Origin: Streptomyces sp. NBC_00440
Lineage (GTDB): Bacteria > Actinomycetota > Actinomycetes > Streptomycetales > Streptomycetaceae
DNA length: 64,000 nt
Direction: 5' to 3'
Assembly (NCBI RefSeq): GCF_036014215.1
Contig: NZ_CP107921.1
Location: 1,287,501 to 1,351,500, forward strand
In this document: positions 55,957-64,000 of the stretch, one piece after another
Position numbering within the stretch: the stretch's first letter is position 1
Layout of the letters: each line of letters starts with the position of its first letter
Position numbers and translations under genes: made by a program
Notes under the pieces: generated by a model
The model's input: only the letters and a program-made list of their open reading frames with translations
Database searches by the model: none
Told to the model about the DNA's origin: nothing

Positions 55957-58334
55957 GTACGGATCGCCTCGACACCGAGGCCAGCACCGAGGCCGAGGCC
56001 GCTCCCGGCGCCGAAGCCGCACCGGAGACGGAACCGGAATCGGAAACGGCGCCCGACACCGGGAGTGCTGCTGAGACCGGTACGGGTACCGGGCCGGAAG
56101 CAGCTCCGGGGAGCGTGTCCAGGCCCCCCGGCGGGAGCGACGGGAGCGACGGCGGGAGTGCCGACGGGGACGGCGGGGACGGCGGGGCCACGGCGGCCGG
56201 GGCCTCGGAAACCGGAGCCACGGACGGCGCGGGGACGGCCGAGGAGACGTCCGAGGCGGAAACGGCGGAGGGCGCCGGGACGGCCGAGGCACCCGCCCTG
56301 TCGGAGGCCGAAGCCGAACTGGCGGCCCAGCGCGAGCTGCGGGCCAGAATCGAGCAGCGCAAAGCCGCGAAGGACGGGCCCATCGAGGCCGGCATGAAGC
56401 TGAGCGGCCGGGCCGCCGACCTGCTGGCCGCGGTCCGGGCGGTGGAGGGCGGCGAGAAGCCCTCCGCGCACTTCCCTCCCCCGGCACCCGAGCCGCGCCG
56501 CCCCGCGCCTGCCCCGCAGGCCGAGCCACGCCCCGCGGTGCGTCCGGCCGCCGCGCCCACCGGTGCGGCGCCCGAGAGCGTGTCGTCCGTGCGGGCCGTC
56601 CTGGCCGCCGGCGGCGCCCCCGAGTCCCTGGCCGTACGGGCCGCCGAGACGCTCGGCGACCAGGCTGCCGACGCCCTGCGCGAGGACCCCTGGCAGTTGC
56701 TGTCGGTTCCCGGGGTACGGCCGGAACAGGCGGACGGCTTCGCCCGTGCGCTGCTCGGCCCGGAGGCCGGACCCGGCGACGAGCGGCGGGCCGCCGCTCT
56801 GGTGGGCTGGCTCCTTGAGCGGGCCGCGCTCCAGGGGCACACCGCGCTGGAGTCGGACGCGGTCCGCGCGGCGCTCGCCGAGCGGTCCGTGCCGGACCCC
56901 GACGAGGCGCTGCAGAGCGCTGTCGCGGACGGCGCGGTGCTGGTCTTCCAGGACGCGCTGGACACCGCCCCAGGGGCACCCGCCGCGCAGGAGGCCGGGC
57001 ACGACGGGCACGACGACGTCGGCTCAGGGAGCGAGGACGAAGCGGCGCCGCAGCCCGTGCGGGTCCTGCTGGGTCTCGACCGGTACGCACTCGCGGAGGA
57101 GAGCCTGGCGGACGGCCTCGCCCGGCTGGTGAACGCGTCCGCCCTCGCCCCCGGCGGCGAACAGGCCGACTGGGAACAGGCCGCAGCGGACGCCCCGTCC
57201 CCGTCGGCCGCCGAACTGATCCGGACGGTCGCACGGAACGGCCTGGTCGCCCACACCGGCGGCGAGGCCGCCCGCAGCGAACCGGCCGCAGTGGTCACGG
57301 CGGCGCGCGCGCTGGGCCTGCAGGCGTACGCGGCCGCGCACACCCCCGACGGTAGGCGGCGGCTGGCCGCCGCACTGGACGATCCGGCGGCGGCCGTCAC
57401 CGTCTCCGGGCTGCTGACCGGTTCGGAGGGGCCGGGACGGGACGGCGAGGGCGCTCTGGCGCTCGATCTGCTGGCCGTCGTGGACGCCCCCCAGCTGGAT
57501 GTCGAGAGCGCGGCCGTACTGGTCGAGTCGCTGGCCGACGGCAGCCGCCTGGTCCTCAGCGGGGATCCCGGGGTGCTCGGTTCCGCCGGTGCCGGGCAGG
57601 TGTTCACCGATGTCCTCGCGGCGCGCGCCTGCCCGCAGCTGGCCTCCCGCACCCCCGATCCGGGCCCCATCGGCGAGCTGGTCTCGGGAATCGGGATCGG
57701 CGAGCTGAACCAGGTGGCGGCGCCCGGCAAGGAAGTCGTGATCGTCCCCGTCCAAAACGCCGGTGAGGCGGTGCACCGCACCGTGCAGCTCGTCGCCGAC
57801 TCCGTACCCCGGGCCATCGGCGTGCCGGTGTCCGACACCCAGGTCATCACCCCGGGCCACGGCGGCCCCGCCGGTACCCGCGCGCTCAACGCGGCCCTGA
57901 AGGAACGTCTCAACCCCGGCCCCGGCCGCTTCGGCGGTTTCGATCCCGGTGACCGGGCCGCCTACACCCCGGCGCCCGGCAGGACCCTGCCCGGCACGGT
58001 GGTCTCGGCCGACGGCGACGGCCTGCACCTGGACTGCGCCGGCACGCCCGTCGTCGTACCGAAGGACCGGGTGGAGGCATCGGTACGGCACGGCTGGGCA
58101 CTCACCGCGCACCAGGCAGCCGGGCTGCGGTGGCCCGCGGTGGTCGTGGTGCTGCCCGGCGACGCGGCGAGCGGGCTGAGCCGGCCGTGGGTCTACACCG
58201 CGTTCGGCCGCGGCGAACGGCATCTCTCGGTGGTGCACGGAGTCGACCAGGCACTGCCGCACGCGGTGGCCGAAGTCCCCGCCCGGCCCCGCACCACCCG
58301 GCTGCGCACCCTGCTGCGGCCGGCCGCGGTCTAG
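55953..58334 (+). CDS. RecD2-like HHH protein with degenerate helicase motifs
   Basis: A 793-residue protein. Residues 1-190 are a low-complexity Glu/Ala/Gly/Pro-rich region. Residues about 205-310 match the helix-hairpin-helix part of RecD2, including DQAADALREDPWQLLSVPGV and ALVGWLLERAALQGHTAL. The rest follows the RecD2 helicase order, but each motif is altered. The Walker A region (about 430) reads HTGGEAARSE, with no GKT. Walker B (about 505) reads VVDAPQLD instead of DE. Motif III (about 534) reads SGDPGVLGSAG. The HxxQGxE region (about 719) reads HQAAGLR, and YTAFGRGE (about 747) replaces the YTAxTRA type. It probably binds DNA or partners without hydrolysing ATP. Confidence 0.8.
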   Translation: MSTDRLDTEASTEAEAAPGAEAAPETEPESETAPDTGSAAETGTGTGPEAAPGSVSRPPGGSDGSDGGSADGDGGDGGATAAGASETGATDGAGTAEETSEAETAEGAGTAEAPALSEAEAELAAQRELRARIEQRKAAKDGPIEAGMKLSGRAADLLAAVRAVEGGEKPSAHFPPPAPEPRRPAPAPQAEPRPAVRPAAAPTGAAPESVSSVRAVLAAGGAPESLAVRAAETLGDQAADALREDPWQLLSVPGVRPEQADGFARALLGPEAGPGDERRAAALVGWLLERAALQGHTALESDAVRAALAERSVPDPDEALQSAVADGAVLVFQDALDTAPGAPAAQEAGHDGHDDVGSGSEDEAAPQPVRVLLGLDRYALAEESLADGLARLVNASALAPGGEQADWEQAAADAPSPSAAELIRTVARNGLVAHTGGEAARSEPAAVVTAARALGLQAYAAAHTPDGRRRLAAALDDPAAAVTVSGLLTGSEGPGRDGEGALALDLLAVVDAPQLDVESAAVLVESLADGSRLVLSGDPGVLGSAGAGQVFTDVLAARACPQLASRTPDPGPIGELVSGIGIGELNQVAAPGKEVVIVPVQNAGEAVHRTVQLVADSVPRAIGVPVSDTQVITPGHGGPAGTRALNAALKERLNPGPGRFGGFDPGDRAAYTPAPGRTLPGTVVSADGDGLHLDCAGTPVVVPKDRVEASVRHGWALTAHQAAGLRWPAVVVVLPGDAASGLSRPWVYTAFGRGERHLSVVHGVDQALPHAVAEVPARPRTTRLRTLLRPAAV

Positions 58335-58340
58335 GTCCTG

Positions 58341-58381
58341 TACGGGCGGCGGCCGGGGCAGTTGCCCCGGCCGCCGCCGTA
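58341..58381. terminator. Bidirectional terminator
   Basis: A stem of about 19 bp with one bulged G (58341-58360 with 58363-58381) and a tiny loop, between the converging RecD2-like and acidic-protein genes. Confidence 0.8.
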
Positions 58382-58408
58382 CCGGATACCGGACGTCCTA
58401 CGCCCGGA

Positions 58409-59128
58409 TCAGACCCTCTCGCCCTCCGGGTCCCCTTGCGCGGAGGACGCATCGGCGTCGTCGTCGGCGCCGTCATCCTCATCGTCGTCGTCATCGCCAT
58501 CGAGCAGTTCCTCGTCGTCGAAGACGGAACTGACGTCGAACCGGCACACGATCTGCTGCGGGTCCGCCTGGTCGAACGGAGTGCTCAGCCACTCCCCCGG
58601 CTCGGGCAGGTCGTCCGCCGCCGAGACCCAGAGCGTGGAGTCGCCCTCCTCAAGGCCGAACTCCTTGTGCCGCGAGGCGATCTCGTCCGGTTCGTACTCA
58701 CCGAACAGCACCCCCAGAGCGGCGTGCACGCTGTTGCCGACGACAGCCCCCGCGCCCGGTCCGCCGTCCGCCTCCGGGTCGAGGTCCACGATGCGCTGCG
58801 CCTGCCCGAGCAGCCGCTGCGGCTGGGCCACCGCGTAGTCGCGGCGGATCAGCACCGTGAGCGCGTGCGGATCGTCGGGGCCCGCATACGGCGGCAGTGC
58901 GTCGTCCGCAGCGGGAATCTCGAAGGGAGTGACCTCGTCGTACCGGTCGTAGAGCCTCTCGTCGTACGCCTCGGCGGCCGCGGCGAGCGCGTTGAACGCG
59001 TCGTAAACGGCCGGGTCGTCCTCTCCCGTACGGGCTTCGACCGCGTCGAGGTGACGGTCCAGCGCGGCTTTGACCGCCTCGGCGGCGGCGCGTACCTCGG
59101 CAGCCGTGGGCTGCGCAGCATCAGACAT
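58409..59128 (-). CDS. Conserved hypothetical acidic protein
   Basis: A 239-residue cytoplasmic protein. The first half is helical and Ala-rich, the middle contains ALTVLIRRDYAVAQPQRLLG and VVGNSVHAALGVLFGEYEP, and the tail has an Asp/Glu run (LDGDDDDDEDDGADDDADA). I do not recognise a domain. ATG 59128 has no clear ribosome-binding site, but upstream in-frame codons are less plausible because they enter the divergent promoter region. It lies between a RecD2-like gene and a DUF5703 gene, a neighbourhood that seems stable in Streptomyces. Function unknown. Confidence 0.75.
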   Translation of the reverse strand: MSDAAQPTAAEVRAAAEAVKAALDRHLDAVEARTGEDDPAVYDAFNALAAAAEAYDERLYDRYDEVTPFEIPAADDALPPYAGPDDPHALTVLIRRDYAVAQPQRLLGQAQRIVDLDPEADGGPGAGAVVGNSVHAALGVLFGEYEPDEIASRHKEFGLEEGDSTLWVSAADDLPEPGEWLSTPFDQADPQQIVCRFDVSSVFDDEELLDGDDDDDEDDGADDDADASSAQGDPEGERV

Positions 59129-59175
59129 AGGGCAGACGCTATCCGTACCGGGCCTCTGCCCGCACAATAGATGCG

Positions 59176-59364
59176 ATGCCGGAATACGAATTTGTCGACG
59201 TGTACGTACCGCGCGGGGTCTCCCGCAAGGATGCGACACGCCTGCTCACCGACCATGCCGAGTACGGACACTGGGAGTTGGACCGACTGAGTCTGCACCG
59301 GGACGGCAGCCGCAGGGTGCGGCTGCGCCGGCGCATCATTCGCCAAGTGCGCGCCACATGGTGA
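59176..59364 (+). CDS. DUF5703 family small protein
   Basis: A 62-residue basic protein: MPEYEFVDVYVPRGVSRKDA at the start and an Arg-rich C-terminus (RRVRLRRRIIRQVRATW). It matches the small DUF5703 proteins found across Streptomyces. No function is known. ATG 59176 lies five bases after an out-of-frame ATG. It is divergent from the acidic-protein gene across 47 bp. Confidence 0.82.
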   Translation: MPEYEFVDVYVPRGVSRKDATRLLTDHAEYGHWELDRLSLHRDGSRRVRLRRRIIRQVRATW

Positions 59365-59366
59365 AG

Positions 59367-59402
59367 AGGGAGCGGGTCCCGCGACTGCGGAACCCGCTCC
59401 CT
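59367..59402. terminator. Bidirectional terminator
   Basis: AGGGAGCGGGT (59367-59377) and its perfect complement (59392-59402) lie between the converging DUF5703 and long-chaplin genes. Confidence 0.8.
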
Positions 59403-59433
59403 TCCATGCGTACGCGTGGGGCTCAGCAGCCCG

Positions 59434-60231
59434 TCACGCGGCTGCCCGGGACCGCCTGTACAGGATGATCCCCCCGAGCACCATCCCGGCACTCGCCGGA
59501 ATGATCAGCCCGAGCGGGGCAGTACCGGTGTGCGCGAGCTGCTCGGTGCCCGAGGGCACCGAAACGGTCTGCGCGACCGGGGCGTGCGGCGCCGCGGGCT
59601 TCGGCGGGGTGCTCGGCGTGTGACCGCGCGGCGTTCCCGGGTGCTCCGGATGACCCGGCTGACCGGGGTGGACCGGGTGGTGCGGGACGTGGACCGGCGG
59701 CGGGACGCTCTCGTCGTTGGCGCAGTTGTTGCCGAAGACCGGGTTGAGCAGGCCGACGACATCGACGCTGTTGCCGCAGGCGTTCACGGGCACGTCGAGC
59801 GGAAGCTTGACGTTGTTGCCGGAGAGAACGCCGGGCGAACCACTCGTGTCGCCCTGTGCCGTCGCTCCGCCACCGCTGTGGCTGCCGGTGCCGCTGTTGT
59901 GGCTGCCGCCGTTGTTGCCGGGGGCGCGGTGGTGGCCGCTGCCCTGCCCCTGGTGCCCGCCCCCGGTGTGGGACGTTCCGGAGCCGGACGGCCCGTTGCT
60001 GCACCTGTTGCCGAATGCGGGGTTGAGCAGTCCGACCACGTCGACGGTGTTGCCGCAGACGTTCACCGGCACGTGCACCGGCGCCTGGATCGAATTGCCG
60101 GAGAGCACTCCGGGCGAATTCGCTGCGGTTCCGTCAGCCGACGAGTCCGCGTACGCGTAGCCACCGCTCAGGGCGAGCACTCCACCCGCGGCCGCAACGG
60201 TGATCAGGCCTTTCTTCGTGACCTGGCGCAT
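59434..60231 (-). CDS. Long chaplin with two chaplin domains and LAXTG sorting signal
   Basis: A 265-residue secreted surface protein of the ChpA-C type. After a signal peptide (LITVAAAGGVLALSGGYAYA) come two chaplin domains, each with VNVCGN- or VNACGN-type strands and LLNPAFGN/LLNPVFGN, joined by a Gly/Ser/His-rich linker. A Pro/His-rich spacer leads to LAHTG (about 232-236), a hydrophobic helix and RRSRAAA, the signal for a class E sortase. Long chaplins are anchored to the wall and help short chaplins coat aerial hyphae. AGGAAA precedes ATG 60231. Confidence 0.95.
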   Translation of the reverse strand: MRQVTKKGLITVAAAGGVLALSGGYAYADSSADGTAANSPGVLSGNSIQAPVHVPVNVCGNTVDVVGLLNPAFGNRCSNGPSGSGTSHTGGGHQGQGSGHHRAPGNNGGSHNSGTGSHSGGGATAQGDTSGSPGVLSGNNVKLPLDVPVNACGNSVDVVGLLNPVFGNNCANDESVPPPVHVPHHPVHPGQPGHPEHPGTPRGHTPSTPPKPAAPHAPVAQTVSVPSGTEQLAHTGTAPLGLIIPASAGMVLGGIILYRRSRAAA

Positions 60232-60301
60232 AGGTTCGTTTCCTGCCTTCTACCTTCCGGAAATGCCCGCGGACATCGTCGCCCTTGGGCCGAATGCCCC
60301 T

Positions 60302-60338
60302 CCGGCCCCGGAGCGCATGGCGCGCGCTCCGGGGCCGG
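60302..60338 (-). terminator. Terminator of the short chaplin gene
   Basis: A perfect 15-bp stem (60302-60316 with 60324-60338) with a 7-nt loop, between the short and long chaplin genes; it separates their transcripts. Confidence 0.85.
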
Positions 60339-60373
60339 CGGGGCTCCGACCCTCGCGGGTCGGGGGCACAACG

Positions 60374-60607
60374 TCAGACGTTGGCGCAGGTGTTGCCGAA
60401 GGCGGGGTTGAGCAGCCCGATCACAGAGACCGTGTTGCCGCACACGTTCACCGGGATGTGAACGGGCACCTGAACAACGTTGCCCGAGATCACGCCGGGA
60501 GAGTGCACAGCGGCACCCTGAGCGCCCGAGTCGGCGACGGCCATGCCCGCACCCGCGAGCACGAGACCACCGGTGACTGCCGCAGCGGCGACGACCTTCT
60601 TGATCAT
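60374..60607 (-). CDS. Short chaplin
   Basis: A 77-residue secreted surfactant protein of the ChpD-H type. The signal peptide ends near MAVADSGAQG, and the mature part is one chaplin domain with VPVNVCGNTVSVIGLLNPAF and a second Cys in the final GNTCANV. It would assemble into amyloid fibrils at the air-water interface during aerial growth. AGGAGG lies five bases upstream of ATG 60607. It is followed by its own terminator, then by the long chaplin gene on the same strand. Confidence 0.95.
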   Translation of the reverse strand: MIKKVVAAAAVTGGLVLAGAGMAVADSGAQGAAVHSPGVISGNVVQVPVHIPVNVCGNTVSVIGLLNPAFGNTCANV

Positions 60608-60752
60608 TAGTTCCTCCTAGTCGGCAAATACGGTCCAGACTGCGGACCGCACCACCTGTAACGAGGAGAACCCTGCGGGGCTACGAACCAATCGCCCCAT
60701 TCACTCTTTCCGGTCGCATACGCACGTACAGCCGATTAGTTGGAAAGTCGGT

Positions 60753-62087
60753 TCAGCACTTGTCCAGGAAGCGGTCGAGTACCCGTACACCGAACTTCAG
60801 ACCGTCGACCGGCACCCGCTCGTCGACCCCGTGGAACATTCCGGCGAAGTCCAGCTCGGGCGGCAGCTTCAGCGGCGCGAAGCCGAAGCAGCGGATGCCC
60901 AGGTCGTCGAAGGACTTGGCGTCCGTACCGCCCGACAGCATGTACGGCACCGCCCGCGCAATCGGGTCCTCGGCCTTCAGCGCCACCTGCATGGCGTCGA
61001 CCAGGTCCCCGTCGAAGCCCGTCTCCAGCGCCTTGTCGCCGTGCACGTCCTCGCGCCTGACCCGGGGGCCGAGGAGCTTGTCGAGGTCGGTCAGGAACTC
61101 CTCCTCGTAGCCGGGCAGGAAGCGGCCGTCGACATGGGCCGTCGCCTGTCCGGGGATGACGTTCACCTTGTAGCCGGCGCCGAGCATGGTGGGCGCGGCC
61201 GAGTTGCGCAGGGTCGCGCCGACCATCTTCGCGATGCCGCCCAGCTTGGCGAGGGTCGCCTCCATGTCCTCGGGGTCCAGCGGGGTGCCGAGCGCGTCGG
61301 ACAGCTCGTCGAGGAAGGACCGCACGGTCTTGGTGACCCGCACCGGCCACTGGTGGCGCCCGAGGCGTCCCACCGCCTCGCAGAGCTCGGTGATGGCGTT
61401 GTCGGTGTTGGTCATGGAGCCGTGGCCGGCGGTGCCGTCCACGGTGAGGCGCATCCAGTGCATGCCCTTCTGCGCCGTCTCCACGAGATACAGCCGCAGA
61501 TTCTCGTTGACGGTGAACGAGAAGCCGCCGACCTCACCGATCGCCTCCGTGACGCCCTCGAAGAGATCCGGGTGGTTGTCGACGAGGTGGCGCGCGCCGT
61601 AGGTGCCGCCCGCCTCCTCGTCGGCGAGGAAGGCCAGGACGATGTCGCGCGGGGGCTTGCGGCCGCTGCGCAGCCTGTCCCGTACGACCGCGAGGGTCAT
61701 CGCGTCCATGTCCTTCATGTCGACCGCGCCGCGGCCCCAGACACAGTCGTCCACGACCTCCCCGGCGAAGGGGTGGTGCGTCCAGTCGTCGGCGTTGGCC
61801 GGGACGACGTCGGTGTGGCCGTGGATGAGGAGCGCGGGCCTGGACCGGTCCTCGCCCTCGATCCGGGCCACCGTGGACGCGCGCCCCGGGTGGGACTCGA
61901 AGATCTGCGGTTCGAGACCGACCTCGGCGAGCTTCTCCGCCACGTACTCGGCGGCGGCCCGCTCACCCGGCCCCGAGTGGTCGCCGTAGTTGCTGGTGTC
62001 GATCCGGATCAGGTCACGACAGAGGTCCACGACCTCGTCCTCACCGGAGACGACCCGTCCGGCGTCTGTCCTGCTGGGCTCGCTCAC
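60753..62087 (-). CDS. M20-family metallopeptidase
   Basis: A 444-residue dizinc peptidase of the M20/M25/M40 family. LLIHGHTDVVP has the first zinc His and catalytic Asp, GRGAVDMKDM has the bridging Asp, and LAFLADEEAGG has the catalytic Glu and zinc Glu. The lid domain (about 200-320) includes GTAGHGSM. The final zinc His is in DFAGMFHGVDERV. The substrate is likely a dipeptide or N-acyl amino acid. GTG 62087 follows GGGAGGAAAC. It lies upstream of the short chaplin gene on the same strand, with no clear link. Confidence 0.9.
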   Translation of the reverse strand: MSEPSRTDAGRVVSGEDEVVDLCRDLIRIDTSNYGDHSGPGERAAAEYVAEKLAEVGLEPQIFESHPGRASTVARIEGEDRSRPALLIHGHTDVVPANADDWTHHPFAGEVVDDCVWGRGAVDMKDMDAMTLAVVRDRLRSGRKPPRDIVLAFLADEEAGGTYGARHLVDNHPDLFEGVTEAIGEVGGFSFTVNENLRLYLVETAQKGMHWMRLTVDGTAGHGSMTNTDNAITELCEAVGRLGRHQWPVRVTKTVRSFLDELSDALGTPLDPEDMEATLAKLGGIAKMVGATLRNSAAPTMLGAGYKVNVIPGQATAHVDGRFLPGYEEEFLTDLDKLLGPRVRREDVHGDKALETGFDGDLVDAMQVALKAEDPIARAVPYMLSGGTDAKSFDDLGIRCFGFAPLKLPPELDFAGMFHGVDERVPVDGLKFGVRVLDRFLDKC

Positions 62088-62275
62088 GCTGTTTCCTCCC
62101 GCTGTCGCTGCTGGTGGTCCCCTGCCCCATCCTCGCCCGCGCCACCCCCCGGACCCAAGCGCCGGGACCGGTCGTCATACACGGTTCACAGACTCCGGCT
62201 CGTGATCGAGCACCTCCCAATGTTTGCTATGGTTTTCCACGTCGGAACGGCCCGGGGCCGCGAGACAGACACCTT

Positions 62276-62363
62276 GTCCGGGTGGCGGAATGGCAGACGC
62301 GCTAGCTTGAGGTGCTAGTGCCCTTTATCGGGCGTGGGGGTTCAAGTCCCCCCTCGGACACCA
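62276..62363 (+). tRNA. tRNA-Leu, anticodon GAG
   Basis: Class II cloverleaf of 88 nt with encoded CCA. The acceptor arm GTCCGGG pairs with CTCGGAC (one G-T). The anticodon stem is CTAGC/GCTAG with loop TTGAGGT and anticodon GAG at 62309-62311. A variable arm (TGCCCTTTATCGGGCG) forms a short stem, and the T-loop TTCAAGT follows GGGGG. It reads CUC and CUU. Confidence 0.97.
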
Positions 62364-62371
62364 GATCGGAT

Positions 62372-62405
62372 CAGAAGAACCCCAGCTGCTGCTGGGGTTC
62401 TTCTG
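62372..62405 (+). terminator. Terminator after tRNA-Leu
   Basis: A perfect 15-bp stem (62372-62386 with 62391-62405) with a 4-nt loop, starting 9 bp after the tRNA. Confidence 0.9.
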
Positions 62406-62473
62406 CGTTTACGGGACCGCCGCCGGCCGTGCGTGCGGGCCATACCTGCGGGCCGCCACGCCTCGCAGGCAAT

Positions 62474-62484
62474 ACATCGGATGT
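62474..62484. promoter_or_regulatory. Putative fucose-regulon operator, copy 3
   Basis: ACATCGGATGT, identical to the copy before the GntR regulator gene and with ATACATCGGATG shared by all three copies. It lies about 130 bp upstream of the GH95 fucosidase start, 16 kb from the other sites. Confidence 0.7.
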
Positions 62485-62612
62485 CACAGCACCGCCGAAC
62501 CTCCCCCGAGCGCGAAAACCGCCCAGAACATTGACACACCCCCGTAGACATCGTACGTTTCCGTCGCTTCCTGAGGTGCCGTCATGGCACACCACGTCGA
62601 AGGGACCGGTAG

Positions 62613-64000
62613 ATGCCCCAAGCCCCGGAACAACCCGCACCGTCGCGTCGAAGCGTTCTGGGGGCAGCCGGCGGGACCCTCGCCGCGAGCCTCGCGCTCG
62701 GTGGGCTCCGGCCCTTCACCGCTGCCGCCGACGTGCCGCGCCGGGGAGGCCAGGGAGCCCGCCGCGTACCCGAATCGGCCGCCACCGAGCTGTGTTACCC
62801 GGCGCCCGCGAGCGAGAGCCTGATCATCCAGCAGGGGCTGCCGGTCGGGAACGGCCGCATGGGAGCCCTGCTGACCGGCGACCCCGCGCACGACGTGCTC
62901 TATCTCACCGATGCCACCCTGTGGACCGGCGGCCTCAACGACACCCTCCAGAGCGACGGTCAGTTCCCTTACGGAGCCGACGACTTCGGCAGCTTCACGC
63001 TGCTCGCGAAGGCCTCGGTCGACCTCCCGGGCCATGAACTGTCCGCCGTGACCGGCTACCGCCGGACCCTCGACCTCAGCAACGGGCTCAGCACGGTCAC
63101 CTACCGGCTGGGCCAGGTGACCTACCGCCGTGAGGTGTACGCCAGCCACCCCGACGAGGTCGTCGTCGTCCGCCTCACCCAGAGCGGCGGCGGCACCTAC
63201 ACCGGCTCGCTCTCCCTCGCCGGATGGCACGGTGAGACGGCCGCGGCGGACGGCGCCACCCGTACCGCCTCGTTCACGGGCGCGTTCCCCAACGGACTGA
63301 CGTACGCGGCGGCGGCCGGTGTCACCGGCCGCACCGGCACCGTGGCCGTCAAGGGCGCCGACGTCACCTTCGCCGGGTGCTCCGAAGTCCTGGTGGTCAT
63401 AGCCGGCGGTACGAACTACGCGCCGGACCCCTCGACCGGCTACCGGAACCCCGGCGCGGACCCGCACGCCATCGCGGCCGGCCGGCTGCGCGCCGCGGCG
63501 GAAGCGGGCGGCCCCGCGCTGCTCAGCACCCATCTCGCCGACTACCGGCCGCTGTACGAGCGGATGACGGTCGAGCTCGGGACGTCGACCGACGCGCAGC
63601 GGTCCATGGACACCTGGTCCCGGCTCACCGCGCTGGGCGCGGCCGGCGCGCCGCCGGACCCCGAACTGGAGGCCGCCTACCTCCAGTTCGGCCGCTACCT
63701 GATGATCAGCGGTTCGCGCGACAGTGTGCCGCTCAACCTCCAGGGCCTGTGGATCGACCGTACGGACCCGGACTGGATGGGCGACTACCACACGGACATC
63801 AACGTCCAGATGAACTACTGGCTGGCCGACCGGGCCGGACTCTCCGACTGTTTCGGCGCCTTCCTGGACTACTGCCTCGCCCAGGTGCCGTCCTGGACCC
63901 GTACCACCGCCAAGCGCTTCAACGACCCGCGCAACGGATTCCGCAACTCCAGCGGGAAGGTCGCCGGCTGGACGACCGCCATCTCCACCAACGTCCATGG
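62613..64000 (+). CDS. GH95 alpha-L-fucosidase, Tat-exported (runs off right edge)
   Basis: The first 462 codons of a large glycoside hydrolase. The signal peptide has the twin-arginine pattern SRRSVLGAAGG followed by a hydrophobic stretch and a TAAADVP cleavage region. The GH95 N-terminal domain starts at TELCYPAPASESLIIQQG and contains LPVGNGRMGALLTGD and LYLTDATLWTGG. QGLWIDRTDPDWMGDYHTDI and NVQMNYWLADRAGL begin the catalytic barrel, including part of the substrate-binding pattern. The general-acid Glu lies beyond the window. GH95 enzymes release L-fucose from fucosylated glycans. No in-frame stop occurs to position 64000. The fucose-regulon palindrome lies upstream. Confidence 0.88.
   Translation, partial: MPQAPEQPAPSRRSVLGAAGGTLAASLALGGLRPFTAAADVPRRGGQGARRVPESAATELCYPAPASESLIIQQGLPVGNGRMGALLTGDPAHDVLYLTDATLWTGGLNDTLQSDGQFPYGADDFGSFTLLAKASVDLPGHELSAVTGYRRTLDLSNGLSTVTYRLGQVTYRREVYASHPDEVVVVRLTQSGGGTYTGSLSLAGWHGETAAADGATRTASFTGAFPNGLTYAAAAGVTGRTGTVAVKGADVTFAGCSEVLVVIAGGTNYAPDPSTGYRNPGADPHAIAAGRLRAAAEAGGPALLSTHLADYRPLYERMTVELGTSTDAQRSMDTWSRLTALGAAGAPPDPELEAAYLQFGRYLMISGSRDSVPLNLQGLWIDRTDPDWMGDYHTDINVQMNYWLADRAGLSDCFGAFLDYCLAQVPSWTRTTAKRFNDPRNGFRNSSGKVAGWTTAISTNVH

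Noticed and set aside
55855..57913. Long minus-strand frames over the RecD2-like gene
   Set aside because: Products are Arg/Pro/Ser-rich shadows of the repetitive sense sequence.
62484..63998. 504-codon minus-strand frame over the fucosidase gene
   Set aside because: The plus strand encodes clear GH95 motifs and a Tat signal; the minus frame has none.

Overview
The window is high-GC DNA from an actinomycete, almost certainly a Streptomyces. Gene content supports this: a Pup-proteasome locus (prcB, pup, dop, arc), the gylR-glpF-glpK-glpD glycerol cluster, a cobalamin-dependent metH, mycothiol ligase mshC, a PAC2-family protein and two chaplin genes. Most of the sequence is conserved core chromosome. 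The accessory parts are the IPT-domain gene pair with a tandem repeat (about 23-26 kb), a catabolic island (26.2-39.8 kb) and an L-fucose locus (40-46.6 kb).

Layout. 1-4.4 kb, minus strand: start of prcB (the rest lies off the left edge), pup, dop and the proteasomal ATPase arc, which has its own strong terminator before dop. 4.6-9.8 kb: ferredoxin, a small membrane-anchored protein, tRNA m1A58 methyltransferase, a site-2 protease, a RecB-type nuclease and a NarL-type response regulator. 9.9-16.4 kb: an orphan family-5 solute-binding lipoprotein, a HAD phosphatase and metH. 16.6-21.7 kb: gylR and glpFKD, with GylR-like sites before gylR and before glpF. 21.8-25.6 kb: a flavin monooxygenase-like gene, a small secreted Ig-like protein and two tandem IPT/TIG-repeat genes without signal peptides. 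A 16-bp tandem repeat of more than nine copies follows.

26.2-39.8 kb is a catabolic island. It has an MFS importer, then a divergent eleven-gene operon: aldehyde dehydrogenase, extradiol-type VOC dioxygenase, aspartate-dehydrogenase-like protein, alpha/beta hydrolase, cupin, two SDRs, ThDP enzyme, PDR-type reductase, a 74-aa protein, Rieske oxygenase and a second MFS. A convergent marR closes it. A 13-bp motif (TCTWAGSSCTKAA) occurs three times, in the MFS/operon promoter region and before marR, and is a probable MarR operator. The set looks like degradation of an aromatic or heteroaromatic acid, but it does not match a pathway I recognise.

40-46.6 kb is an L-fucose locus: FadR-type GntR regulator, sugar ABC transporter, SDR and L-fuconate dehydratase. 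The palindrome ACATCGGATGT lies before the regulator gene, before the dehydratase gene, and again 16 kb away before a Tat-secreted GH95 alpha-L-fucosidase at the right edge. This suggests one regulon that releases, imports and oxidises L-fucose.

46.9-62.4 kb returns to core genes: PAC2 protein, mshC, two small conserved proteins, a histidine phosphatase, CorA, a ferritin-like protein, an F420/flavin LLM oxidoreductase, an aldo/keto reductase, a large RecD2-like protein whose helicase motifs all appear degenerate, a DUF5703 protein, a long LAXTG-type chaplin and a short chaplin, an M20 peptidase and tRNA-Leu(GAG).
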